NCBI RefSeq assembly: GCF_021044935.1
Contig: NZ_JAJNMP010000003.1
Span: forward strand, 620,001-684,000
DNA: 64,000 bases
DNA from: Agromyces cavernae
GTDB lineage: Bacteria; Actinomycetota; Actinomycetes; Actinomycetales; Microbacteriaceae
Direction of reading: 5' to 3'
A program made the position numbers and the translations under genes. Under the pieces are notes generated by a model. The model searched no databases. It worked only from the letters and a program-made list of their open reading frames with translations, and had not been told where the DNA came from. The first letter of the stretch is position 1, and the number at the start of each line of letters is the position of its first letter. Below, piece after piece: positions 35,553-43,478 of this stretch.

Positions 35553-38540
35553 TCAGTCTGACACGAGCGCTGCCACCTCGCGTTTGACATGGGCAAGTTG
35601 CCCTTCGTCAACACCGTAGTAGTCATTCACTACGCGGCCGATCCGCACATCGACCACATCACGCTTCGTCCCAATCGGGAGTGAAGACCTAGTTGCCCAG
35701 AGCTGGCCAAGCCGATCCCAAGTCTCACTCTCTGCATCCGCATGCGGGAGCTTAATCGGTGCGTGAGCAATGTAGGGCTTGGAGAACTTGTGGTAGTTGC
35801 CTTGGTAGACGGGGCTATGAGCGATGATGTAGGTCGAAATCAGGGGACTGTTGAGGACCGCGAGAAGCGCATCCGCGTTCATATCCGCAGGCAGGTCGAT
35901 GCTAGTTACTCCGGCCGTCCCCGTGGGGAACAGTCGGCCATCGCCTAATGCGAAGTTGGATCGGCCGCTCAAGCTCGGGGTGAGCAGGTGTCGGCCGCCA
36001 AAGGTGGAGGGGGCGGCCAGGTACATCAGCCCCCACCACTGTCCCGTCAATTGCTCGGCCGACTTCTTGAACCAGCGCCGCGAGCGCAACGCCTTCTCGT
36101 TGGCGTGCAGGTACGCCTCAAGCCAGGGTGCCTGCGACAGGTCGGAAGCGTTGATCACTCGATAAGCGCCGTTCACCTCCTGGTACGGGAAGACGATCAC
36201 CTTCTTCGAGGCGGCCATCGACCCGTCCCTGATGTCTTGCCCGCGTACGATATCGCGGATGTAGGCGGACTCGATTTTCAACTCCTCCGCCTTGGCACGA
36301 TCGAGAATCATGATGGGGTCGCTCCCGGTTTGAACGCCATTCCCGAAGCCAGCCGCGACATCCTCAAGCGCCGTTCCCTGCGATCGAAGGTGTTCCCAGA
36401 GCGCATGAGCCTCCGGGGAGGAGAGATCCCATGACGCGGAACCTAGACGGTCCCGGGGAACCGCCCAGTCCTGTACCACCGCCATGCGTTCTGTTGCGCG
36501 GCTGAAGCGAATCGGTTCGGGCCTTGCTCGAGCCTGCTTAGCCAAGATCAAGATTTGCGAGTAATTCGCTGCTTCGTCGAACAGGCGGGCTGCCTGGAAG
36601 TCGACGATTTCTTCCAACAGCGGCTTGTCCGTAAGCGTCTTTCTGAGTCGGGTGGCGGCCCGCGTCGTGTACATCTTGTTCGGCACAACGAATCCGAGAC
36701 GGCCGCCGTCTCGGAGCAGGTGAATGCCGCGTTCGATGAACAAGTAGTAGAGGTCCGCCTTTCCGTCGTAGGTTTCATAGTCGGACTTCAGATAGCCGAG
36801 TGCCCGCGGCTCAATCTCGTATCCGGCCATGAGCCAGGGCGGATTGCCGACAACGGCCGTGAAGTCCCCGCCAAGTTCGGTCCAGTCGAATGGATTCAAG
36901 CGAACGCGTTCGGGATTGTGGACGTCGGCCAGTTCGTCATCCGTGAGAATTTCGTTGTCGACGAGGCTATTGCCGCACATGACGTTCCGGTCCAGATCTG
37001 GCAGGATCCGAGCCTTGAACCCCGGCAATGGAGCAGCAGCGTCGGAAGCCTCATGATCCTCCATAAACGTCAAGAGCAAGCTGAGCTTGGCCACTTCGAC
37101 AGCCTGTGCATCGATGTCGACTCCGAAGATGTGATCGACCAGGATGCGGCGTCGTTCTCCGGTGCTAAGCGCGAACTCGCCCAGAGAGTTCTTTTCCAAA
37201 CGGGGAGGCCGACTCTGCAGCCACTTCTGGGGTTCAAGAAGATATTGGTGAAGGTGCCAGTCAAGCAAGGAGCGATAGGCGTGAACCAAGAAGCTGCCAG
37301 AGCCGCAGGCGGGGTCAACAACGCGTAGGCCAGCGTTGCGCGCGGTGGGACGGATGTCATCGGGTGTCTTGTCCACGAGGAGGGGGCGCAGGGTGCGCTC
37401 CAGCACCTCGGTGGACAACCACTCCGGGGTATAAAAGACTCCGCCTGCCTTGCGGACTTCCGGCTTCAGCTCAAGCGCAACTTTTCCGCCAGCTCGCGTG
37501 ATCCTCCAAGAAAGGAAGGTCTCGTACGCCTTGCCGAGAACATCGACCGGCATAACGCCGAAAGCGTAAGGCGACTCCGGAGGATAGAAGCGCATGACTG
37601 TCCTGCGGATGACTTCGTCGTCGATCGTCAGGCTCAGCGTCAGCTCGTCAGGTCGCACGCGGCCCTTCTCGTCATCGAAGTGGAAGAGCCCCGAGTTGTA
37701 CCGTGCATCTGCGTCGCGGTAGACCTGCGTGAGAGCTTTCATTGGGTCTTTGGATGCTGCCGCGTCGCGAAGGGTTCCGTAGGGCTCGATGGACCTGTCC
37801 TCACAGAAGCGCAAGAAGATGATCCGATCGAGCGTGAGCTGGATTGCATTCAGCAGCTGTGCGTCCGTCAGCGATGGGTTCTTGTCTGCCACGTGAGCCA
37901 GAAGCTCACCCCGGGTGACTTCCAGATCACGGAGGAAGACTCGATCGATGCGCTCGGCCCCACGCCTTCCTGGAGCCTCAGCGATGAACGCATCCAGAGA
38001 TCCGCTGGCGACCGCATCGCGGCTGATGAGGTTGTAGAGCTCCTCCCACCGCTCTTCGTACTCGTCAATGGAGAAGTAGAGCAGTCGTGCCTTCGTGGCC
38101 TGATCGTCTTCGAAAGGGCGAACTCGGGCGTCGTAAACGGCGATCTCTCGAAAATTCGTCAGTACGACGAGCGGGAGCTGAGCTGACCATCCATACCGGC
38201 GAGCCTGATAGGCCGGTTCCTTCTGGTTCTTCAGCCAGACGGCGGGCTTCTTTGCCTCGACGAACATCTTTCGCTGTCCGGCCACTCTCAGCACGTAGTC
38301 GGGCGCGCGCTTGTGGCCCTCCACATCCTGGTTTGGCTCCACCACCACGTCTTTGAATCGCTCGGGAAGCCCCGCGCCGTTCGCCACGTCCCATCCGAGA
38401 GATCCGAGAAGGGCGTCGATGAACTCGACCCGTGCGGAGGCCTCCTTGTAGCTCACCGCCTTGAGTTCGGTCTGCCGCTCACGGTAGTTCTCGATCCGCT
38501 CAAGCAAAGCGGCAGGAATCAGGCGGGGTTCGTCGTACAT
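35553..38540 (-). CDS. Fused restriction-modification enzyme (type IIG, N6-adenine methyltransferase)
   Basis: A single 995-residue polypeptide. The N-terminal part holds a PD-(D/E)xK nuclease site (KRAPDYVLRVAGQRKMFVEAKKP, about residues 75-97). The central methyltransferase has motif I DPACGSGSFLVHAYRSLLDW (about 400) and motif IV NPPW (about 565), with NKMYTTRAA and the TaqI/Eco57I-type tail. The C-terminal 250 residues should be the target-recognition domain. It would both modify and cut DNA at an asymmetric site. I prefer ATG 38540 (MYDEPRL); GTG 38579 is an alternative, and neither has a strong ribosome site. Codon use is visibly less GC-rich than in the chromosome, which fits transfer. 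It is the obvious defence cargo of the element. Confidence 0.88.
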   Translation of the reverse strand: MYDEPRLIPAALLERIENYRERQTELKAVSYKEASARVEFIDALLGSLGWDVANGAGLPERFKDVVVEPNQDVEGHKRAPDYVLRVAGQRKMFVEAKKPAVWLKNQKEPAYQARRYGWSAQLPLVVLTNFREIAVYDARVRPFEDDQATKARLLYFSIDEYEERWEELYNLISRDAVASGSLDAFIAEAPGRRGAERIDRVFLRDLEVTRGELLAHVADKNPSLTDAQLLNAIQLTLDRIIFLRFCEDRSIEPYGTLRDAAASKDPMKALTQVYRDADARYNSGLFHFDDEKGRVRPDELTLSLTIDDEVIRRTVMRFYPPESPYAFGVMPVDVLGKAYETFLSWRITRAGGKVALELKPEVRKAGGVFYTPEWLSTEVLERTLRPLLVDKTPDDIRPTARNAGLRVVDPACGSGSFLVHAYRSLLDWHLHQYLLEPQKWLQSRPPRLEKNSLGEFALSTGERRRILVDHIFGVDIDAQAVEVAKLSLLLTFMEDHEASDAAAPLPGFKARILPDLDRNVMCGNSLVDNEILTDDELADVHNPERVRLNPFDWTELGGDFTAVVGNPPWLMAGYEIEPRALGYLKSDYETYDGKADLYYLFIERGIHLLRDGGRLGFVVPNKMYTTRAATRLRKTLTDKPLLEEIVDFQAARLFDEAANYSQILILAKQARARPEPIRFSRATERMAVVQDWAVPRDRLGSASWDLSSPEAHALWEHLRSQGTALEDVAAGFGNGVQTGSDPIMILDRAKAEELKIESAYIRDIVRGQDIRDGSMAASKKVIVFPYQEVNGAYRVINASDLSQAPWLEAYLHANEKALRSRRWFKKSAEQLTGQWWGLMYLAAPSTFGGRHLLTPSLSGRSNFALGDGRLFPTGTAGVTSIDLPADMNADALLAVLNSPLISTYIIAHSPVYQGNYHKFSKPYIAHAPIKLPHADAESETWDRLGQLWATRSSLPIGTKRDVVDVRIGRVVNDYYGVDEGQLAHVKREVAALVSD

Positions 38541-38841
38541 CTGTGTAGTACCGCTTTCCCTTGGTGACAGTCCCCTCACGATAGCGAGGTCCGAAGCCGT
38601 CTGGGGTGCCTTGGCGAACGACTCGAAAACCCGTACGTTCTGGCAGCCGCTATACGCGTAGCGGGGCGGCTGGGAGGGGGAGGGGTGGGGCGGTGCCCCC
38701 TCCGGTGTTCAGGCGCGCCCCAGTCGCGTGCGTGCACGATGGGTGGGCGTCGAAATGCGGCAGGGTCGGGCCGAACGGGTCAACGCTGTGCGCTCGCCTG
38801 ACGCGTCGTGAGTGGGCGACGACGCCCCTTCAGGGCTCGGA
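38541..38841. other. Non-coding stretch upstream of the restriction-modification gene
   Basis: It should hold the promoter of the restriction-modification gene. The only distinct signal is an 18-bp inverted repeat, CCGCTATACGCGTAGCGG (38647-38664), a candidate operator. No gene is supported here. Confidence 0.35.
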
Positions 38842-39468
38842 TCATCGACCGCACTTCTCGGCGATGTAGAGCACGAACTTCTCGGGCGTGACATCGCGCG
38901 TCGTCTTGGCGGCGACCTCGCCTGCACTCAGGAGGTACGAGTCGGTCATCACGCAGTACTGGTCGGTAAGTGTCTTGTAGGACTCGTCAGCGAACAGCAC
39001 GCCGAACGTGACATCGAGCGCGAGTCGAGCCGGGTCGTCGGCGGCGAGTCGCGTCGGGGCGGGTGCAGTGGTCGGCATCGGGGCGGGCGTGGGCGTCGGG
39101 GTCGCTGCGCTCAGGTACACGGCGACTTCGGGGATCTCGACATCGGTGATCGCGACCTCCTCGCCGTCCGCGAAGTGGGATTCGTAACTCGCGCGGTACT
39201 TGTCGCGCCATGTGACGCACGCGTTCGATGCGTCGAATGCGCTCGCGGTCAGGTGATCGATCGAATGTATGCAGACGTTCAGGACGTCGTCCTCGGTGAG
39301 CGGTTCGGGCGTCAGCAGGGCACGAGCAGCGGGATCCATCTCAGTGGCGGCGGTCGGCGTTGCATCGATGCTGCGGCTCGCGGCAAACGAGATGAGGATG
39401 GCAACGCCAACCAATGCGACCGCTGCGAGTGCAGACCACCAAACCCAATTCGGCGCTCGCGTGATCAT
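38842..39468 (-). CDS. Unknown membrane-anchored or secreted protein
   Basis: A 208-residue protein with an N-terminal membrane segment (WWSALAAVALVGVAILISFA, residues 9-29), then a polar extracellular part with four Cys (VCIHSID, NACVTW, QYCVM, EKCGR) and a proline/threonine linker (TPTPTPAPMPTTAPAPT). I do not recognise the family. It is the gene nearest the right att site, a place where cargo genes often sit, and may be unrelated to the neighbouring restriction gene. Confidence 0.62.
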   Translation of the reverse strand: MITRAPNWVWWSALAAVALVGVAILISFAASRSIDATPTAATEMDPAARALLTPEPLTEDDVLNVCIHSIDHLTASAFDASNACVTWRDKYRASYESHFADGEEVAITDVEIPEVAVYLSAATPTPTPAPMPTTAPAPTRLAADDPARLALDVTFGVLFADESYKTLTDQYCVMTDSYLLSAGEVAAKTTRDVTPEKFVLYIAEKCGR

Positions 39469-39587
39469 CGTTCTCCGTTCGTCGTCGTCCGCCGCAGCTT
39501 AGCGTGGCTAAGAAACGCGTTTCGGGACGGGTATGCACCGGAGATCAAGGGTGGCCGGTGCCAAACAGTGCCGCGAATTTTGACTCC

Positions 39588-39609
39588 GGATTGCCCGTAG
39601 ATTGCCCGA
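39588..39609. promoter_or_regulatory. Right arm-type integrase site
   Basis: Identical over 22 bases to 32040-32061 (two GATTGCCCG units, same orientation). In the circular form this and the left copies would flank the att core on both sides, as arm sites do in lambda-type attP. Confidence 0.65.
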
Positions 39610-39640
39610 TCAACAGGCAGGCAGTTCACCGCACGCAAGC

Positions 39641-39688
39641 AAAAAGGCCCGGGCATCCCCGTTTCTGGGGATTCACCGGGCCTTTTTT
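39641..39688 (-). terminator. Element-borne terminator behind tRNA-Tyr
   Basis: AAAAAGGCCCGG pairs with CCGGGCCTTTTT around an inner CCCC/GGGG hairpin; both ends carry T or A runs, so it can act in both directions. On the minus strand it begins 8 bases after the tRNA-Tyr gene. Confidence 0.8.
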
Positions 39689-39691
39689 AGG

Positions 39692-39749
39692 CGTGTGGCG
39701 AGTGAGGGATTCGAACCCCCGAAGTCGTAGACAGCTGATTTACAGTCAG
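39692..39749. repeat. Right attachment site (58-bp direct repeat)
   Basis: Identical to 31857-31914. It overlaps the 3' 54 bases of the intact tRNA-Tyr gene, so integration restores the tRNA. Confidence 0.92.
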
Positions 39750-39777
39750 ATCCCTTTGGCCGCTTGGGTAACTCGCC
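39696..39777 (-). tRNA. tRNA-Tyr (GUA)
   Basis: An 82-base class II tRNA on the minus strand: acceptor GGCGAGT/ACTCGCC, anticodon loop CTGTAAA in stem TGACT...AATCA, long variable arm and T arm GGGGG-TTCGAAT-CCCTC. CCA is not encoded. It is the integration target of the 7.9-kb element. Confidence 0.93.
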
Positions 39778-39791
39778 ATCGCACCCGACCG

Positions 39792-39820
39792 AGTTCTGCA
39801 CACAACCGGGGGCCTGTCAA
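39792..39820 (-). promoter_or_regulatory. Promoter of tRNA-Tyr
   Basis: TTGACA (39815-39820) and AGAACT (39792-39797) on the minus strand are spaced by 17 bases, about 15 bases upstream of the tRNA 5' end. Confidence 0.6.
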
Positions 39821-39977
39821 GAATACCCGCCGGGTGGCGTGTCGAGAAATCGAGGCGGCGAGCGGATGTCCCGCGCCCGTTCACGCCCCTTCACCGCGCC
39901 CGCGCGAGGTCGGTGAACGGCCGGCGCGGCTCACGTTCGTGTCCCGGGCGGGCGTCGCGGTGCCGGCGTCGCACCCC

Positions 39978-40700
39978 TCAGCCGAGGGGCTGGGTGTCGC
40001 CCGACTTCGGATCCCACGCGGGGTTGTCGGTGCTCACGCTCCAGGCGCTTGTGTCGACAGGAGGGGTCTCAGCGTGGAGCGTGTTGATGGGCGCGGTGTC
40101 GGTGCGCACCGTGCCGGCGCTGCCGATGCTGAAGGGGCTCCCGTCACCGCGACCCGAGTCGGCGTTGACGTAGTCGCGCGTTGCCGAGCGCATGCCGCCC
40201 CGAAGGCCCGATCGCTGGATGACCCGCTGAATGGTGAGGCCGCGCTCGTTGGGCTTTCCGACGAACTTGATCTCACGAAGGCCCTGGTCTTGCGCGGCCG
40301 ACTCGAAGATGAAATGACCGTAGCCGAAGATCCGTCCGACGAACGGGCGCTTCACCGAGATGTCGAGGATTCGGGTGATGGGCATGGTGGCGATGTGCTG
40401 CGAGAGGATGCCGTGCACGCGGAACACGCGCATGTTCGTGATGACGAAGCGGTCCATCTGCGCCTGCAGGATGCGCCAGATGCCCCGCAACGCGAGCCAC
40501 AGTGCGGCGACGACCGGCAGCCAGTAGAGCTGCGACGGCATCACGAAGATGAGCAGCAGCACCGGCAACGCGAGCAGCAGCTCGAGCACGGGCGTGACGA
40601 TCGCCGCCCAGTGCTTGGCGACTTCGTCGATGACGACCTCACCCTCGTCGGCGATGAGGTACCGCTCGACGTGCGGATCGAAGAAGCCGCGACGCGTCAT
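39978..40700 (-). CDS. bPH2 (YdbS-like) membrane protein
   Basis: The 240-residue protein has two adjacent membrane segments (VTPVLELLLALPVLLLIFVM and YWLPVVAALWLALRGIWRIL) followed by a bacterial pleckstrin-homology-like domain: DRFVITNMRVFRVHGILSQHIATMPITRILDISVKRPFVGRIFGYG. The C-terminal 70 residues are a disordered Ser/Thr/Pro tail. Function of the family is unknown; it is a common single-copy gene in actinobacteria. Confidence 0.82.
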   Translation of the reverse strand: MTRRGFFDPHVERYLIADEGEVVIDEVAKHWAAIVTPVLELLLALPVLLLIFVMPSQLYWLPVVAALWLALRGIWRILQAQMDRFVITNMRVFRVHGILSQHIATMPITRILDISVKRPFVGRIFGYGHFIFESAAQDQGLREIKFVGKPNERGLTIQRVIQRSGLRGGMRSATRDYVNADSGRGDGSPFSIGSAGTVRTDTAPINTLHAETPPVDTSAWSVSTDNPAWDPKSGDTQPLG

Positions 40701-40721
40701 GGTGCGAACCTGCCGAGCCGG

Positions 40722-40886
40722 CTATGACGCCAGCGAGGTGAAGAACTGGCCGACCGACTGCACTCCGCCCCACACGGCGCCGACGGCACCTTGCACGGCA
40801 TTGGCGGCATCTTCGGGACGGGTGACCATGTAGAAGAACGCGAACACCACGACCAGCGCGATGACGATGCGTTTGACCCACTTCAC
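40722..40886 (-). CDS. Small single-pass membrane protein
   Basis: A 54-residue product from GTG 40886 with AGGGAG upstream: VKWVKRIVIALVVVFAFFYM gives one membrane helix, and the tail AANAVQGAVGAVWGGVQSVG is amphipathic. It lies 21 bases upstream of the bPH2 gene on the same strand and is probably co-transcribed. Confidence 0.7.
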   Translation of the reverse strand: MKWVKRIVIALVVVFAFFYMVTRPEDAANAVQGAVGAVWGGVQSVGQFFTSLAS

Positions 40887-41103
40887 GCGTGTTGCTCCCT
40901 TCTCATACAGCCGCTCGCCGGCCAACGCCCCCAGAAATGCAGACCTCGCCATGTCTACCCCACGACAGGGGGTACGGCAACGCGCCACCCCGAAGAGCTC
41001 GAGATGCGAATGCTGCGTGATCGGCCTGATTACTGGGCAGACGATAGGATGCCCCTGACTCGGCAGCGCCGGGAAGACTCGGCTGTGCCGGGAACGAGGA
41101 GTC

Positions 41104-42123
41104 ATGGCCGGCATCGAAGAGGTGGCGAAGCTCGCGGGAGTGTCGACCGCGACGGTGTCGCGCGCGCTCAGCGGACGGGGTCACGTGTCTCCCGCGTCGA
41201 AGGCGAAGGTCGAAGAGGCGGCCGCCCGGCTCGGCTACGTGGTGTCGTCGAACGCGTCCTCCCTGGCATCCGGCCGCACGCGCAACATCGGCGTGGTGAT
41301 CCCCTTCCTCAACCGCTGGTTCTTCTCATCGGTGCTCGAGGGGGCGCAGCGCGCCCTGCTGCGCCGCGGCTACGACCTCACCCTGTACAACCTGTCGGGC
41401 GACGGCAACGAGCGGTCGAGCGTGTTCGAGCACTTCCTGCTGCGACAGCGCGTCGACGCCGTGATCGCCGTGTCGCTCGAGCTCACCGAGCACGAGGTCG
41501 CACGGCTGCACGACCTCGGCAAGCCGCTCGTCGGCGTCGGCGGGCCGATCCCCGACGTGCCCACCCTCACCATCGACGACGCCGCCGTCGCGCGGCTCGC
41601 GACCGAGCACCTTATCGGCCTCGGCCACCGGCGCATCGCGCACATCGGCGGCGACCTCGAGTTCGACCTGGACTTCCACCTGCCGACGAACCGCCGCATC
41701 GGATACGAAGATGCCTTGCGCGACGCGGGCATCGAGGCCGATCCCCGACTGTTCGCCCCCGCCGACTTCACGATCCGGGGCGGGTACCAGGCGGCGAAGC
41801 AGCTGCTGGGCGCACCTCACGGTCGCCCGACGGCGATCTTCGCGGCATCCGATGAGATGGCCATCGGGTCGATCCTCGCCGCACGCGACCTCGGACTCGT
41901 CGTGCCGCGCGACGTCTCGATCGTCGGCATCGACGACCACGACCTCAGCGACTTCTTCGGCCTCACGACCGTGGCGCAGTTTCCGCGCCTGCAGGGCGAG
42001 ATGGCGGTCGACGTGCTCATGGAGCGGCTCGAGCCGAGCACGCCCGACGCGCCGGCGCCCGCCGCCACTCCCCTGCCCTACGAGTTGCGCGTGCGCTCGT
42101 CGACGGCGATCCCGCCGGTCTGA
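41104..42123 (+). CDS. LacI-family transcriptional regulator
   Basis: The 339-residue repressor has the N-terminal LacI HTH (MAGIEEVAKLAGVSTATVSRALSGRGHVSP), the hinge helix SSNASSLASGRT and a periplasmic-binding-protein-type sensor ending SIVGIDDHDLSDFFGLTTVAQ. CGAGGAG precedes ATG 41104. It is the only LacI-type gene in the window and so is a candidate for the two TGNAANCGNTTNCA operators at 24451 and 24548, 17 kb away; this link is inference. No sugar gene is next to it. Confidence 0.9.
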   Translation: MAGIEEVAKLAGVSTATVSRALSGRGHVSPASKAKVEEAAARLGYVVSSNASSLASGRTRNIGVVIPFLNRWFFSSVLEGAQRALLRRGYDLTLYNLSGDGNERSSVFEHFLLRQRVDAVIAVSLELTEHEVARLHDLGKPLVGVGGPIPDVPTLTIDDAAVARLATEHLIGLGHRRIAHIGGDLEFDLDFHLPTNRRIGYEDALRDAGIEADPRLFAPADFTIRGGYQAAKQLLGAPHGRPTAIFAASDEMAIGSILAARDLGLVVPRDVSIVGIDDHDLSDFFGLTTVAQFPRLQGEMAVDVLMERLEPSTPDAPAPAATPLPYELRVRSSTAIPPV

Positions 42124-42186
42124 GCCTCGGCAGCCCGGCATGCGAGCGACTCGGCGCCGCGACATCCGCTCGGTAAACTGGCGCGC

Positions 42187-42675
42187 ATGGCAGATGCAAC
42201 GTTCGACATCGTGAGCAAGGTCGACAAGATGGAGGCCGACAACGCGGTCAACCAGGCGCGCAAAGAGGTCGAGCAGCGCTACGACTTCAAGAACGTGGGT
42301 GCGTCGGTCGAGTGGAGCGGCGAGAAGGTGCTGCTCAAGGCGCAGACCGAGGAGCGCGTGAAGGCGGTGCTCGAGGTCGTCGAGTCGAAGTTCATCAAGC
42401 GCGGCATCACGCTGCGCGCGCTCGACACGGGTGAGCCGTATGCGTCGGGCAAGGAGTTCCGCATCGAGATCGGCCTGAAGAACGGCATCGACAGCGAGAA
42501 CGCGAAGAAGATCTCGAAGATCATCCGCGACGAGGCGCCCAAGAGCGTGAAGAGCCAGATCCAGGGCGACGAGTTGCGCGTCTCGTCGAAGAGCCGCGAC
42601 GACCTGCAGGCGACGATGGCGCTGCTCAAGGGCAAGGACCTCGACGTCGCGCTGCAGTTCACGAACTTCCGGTAG
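42187..42675 (+). CDS. yajQ: YajQ-family nucleotide-binding protein
   Basis: A 162-residue protein matching YajQ along its length: MADATFDIVSKVDKMEADNAVNQARKEVEQRYDFKN, EDRVKA-like TEERVKAVLEV and the C-terminal DLDVALQFTNFR. Members bind RNA or cyclic di-GMP. TAAACT lies seven bases before ATG 42187 and there is no ribosome site, so translation is probably leaderless. Confidence 0.92.
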   Translation: MADATFDIVSKVDKMEADNAVNQARKEVEQRYDFKNVGASVEWSGEKVLLKAQTEERVKAVLEVVESKFIKRGITLRALDTGEPYASGKEFRIEIGLKNGIDSENAKKISKIIRDEAPKSVKSQIQGDELRVSSKSRDDLQATMALLKGKDLDVALQFTNFR

Positions 42676-42798
42676 GCGCCGGGCGTTCCGCGTGCCCGTC
42701 CCCTCGATCGCAGGGTCACCGATCTGCTCGGGATGCAAATCCTCGCCTGAGGAGCGACGCACGAGCTTCGCCAAGCTTCGCCCTCGAATCGGCAACCT

Positions 42799-42858
42799 TG
42801 GTTTACGACTGTGTACGATGGTTTACGACCGTGTACACTGGTTTACGACCAAGTGTTG
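42799..42858. repeat. Three 20-bp direct repeats upstream of a toxin-antitoxin pair
   Basis: TGGTTTACGACTGTGTACGA (42799-42818), TGGTTTACGACCGTGTACAC (42819-42838) and a third, diverging copy TGGTTTACGACCAAGTGTTG (42839-42858) are head to tail. The last one overlaps the GGAG ribosome site of the next gene. The spacing of two helical turns suggests an autoregulatory operator. Confidence 0.88.
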
Positions 42859-42866
42859 GAGCCTTC

Positions 42867-43478
42867 ATGGACCTTCGGGAGCCCTTGGCATCGCTGATGT
42901 CGCCAGTCGAAGCGGCGAGCCTCCGCGTGCTCGCCCGCAGTTCCACCGAGTTCACCGGCCGGCAGGTGGCGAATCTGGCAACCACTGGAACCGCCGCAGG
43001 CATACGGAAGGCGCTCCTCCGCCTCGGCTCCACCGGCCTCGTGAACGTTCGGGCGGAACCGCACGCCACCTACTACTCGGCGAACGCCGGGCACGTGTTG
43101 TGGCCGGTGGTCGAGCAGGCACTGAGCATTCGCCAGGTCGTCGAACAGCGGATGGTCGACGCAGCGCGTGAGATTGCACGACCAGGGATGACCATCGCGG
43201 TGTTCGGATCGTACGCTCGAGACGAAGCCGGTCCCGAGTCGGATATCGACTTCGTGTTCGTGTTCCCACCCCAACTCTCCGAGCGGGAACGCGACGACCT
43301 GATAACCGAGTACACGCACCGCGTGACGCAATGGACCGGGAATGCGACATCCGTCTACGACACGACACCGGAAGACATCCAGCGGTTGGTCGACGCACAG
43401 GACCCGATCATCGACAGCTGGCTCCGCGACGCACGCACCCTTGCGGGCCCTGGCTTGAACGAACTGGTGAGCCGATGA
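42867..43478 (+). CDS. Winged-helix/MNT nucleotidyltransferase fusion (probable antitoxin)
   Basis: The 203-residue protein joins an N-terminal winged helix (about residues 10-80, SPVEAASLRVLARSSTEFTGRQVANLATTG) to a minimal nucleotidyltransferase domain with the DNA-polymerase-beta signature GSYARDEAGPESDIDFVFVF (Gly-Ser and Asp-x-Asp). In MNT/HEPN systems the nucleotidyltransferase AMPylates and silences the HEPN RNase. Here the fused winged helix could bind the three repeats just upstream. ATG 42867 has GGAG five bases away. The next gene overlaps its stop (ATGA). Confidence 0.8.
   Translation: MDLREPLASLMSPVEAASLRVLARSSTEFTGRQVANLATTGTAAGIRKALLRLGSTGLVNVRAEPHATYYSANAGHVLWPVVEQALSIRQVVEQRMVDAAREIARPGMTIAVFGSYARDEAGPESDIDFVFVFPPQLSERERDDLITEYTHRVTQWTGNATSVYDTTPEDIQRLVDAQDPIIDSWLRDARTLAGPGLNELVSR

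Larger units (their letters stand above)
31857..39749. mobile_element. 7.9-kb integrative element in tRNA-Tyr carrying a restriction-modification gene
   Basis: The element lies between two exact 58-bp direct repeats (31857-31914 and 39692-39749) that correspond to the 3' part of tRNA-Tyr. The right repeat completes the functional tRNA; the left one is a 3' fragment only. Inside are a tyrosine integrase next to the left end, an excisionase-like HTH gene, a replication/phage-type HTH gene, two unknown genes, a fused restriction-modification enzyme and an unknown membrane-anchored protein. There are no capsid, tail, relaxase or FtsK-type transfer genes. It is best described as a small phage-satellite-like or mobilisable defence element. 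Confidence 0.88.

Noticed and set aside
31857-39749. Prophage
   Set aside because: No capsid, terminase, portal, tail or lysis genes; size and content fit a small integrative element.
42799-42858. The 20-bp repeats as a minimal CRISPR or plasmid iteron set
   Set aside because: They are head to tail without spacers and lie at the ribosome site of a toxin-antitoxin operon, where an operator is the simplest reading.
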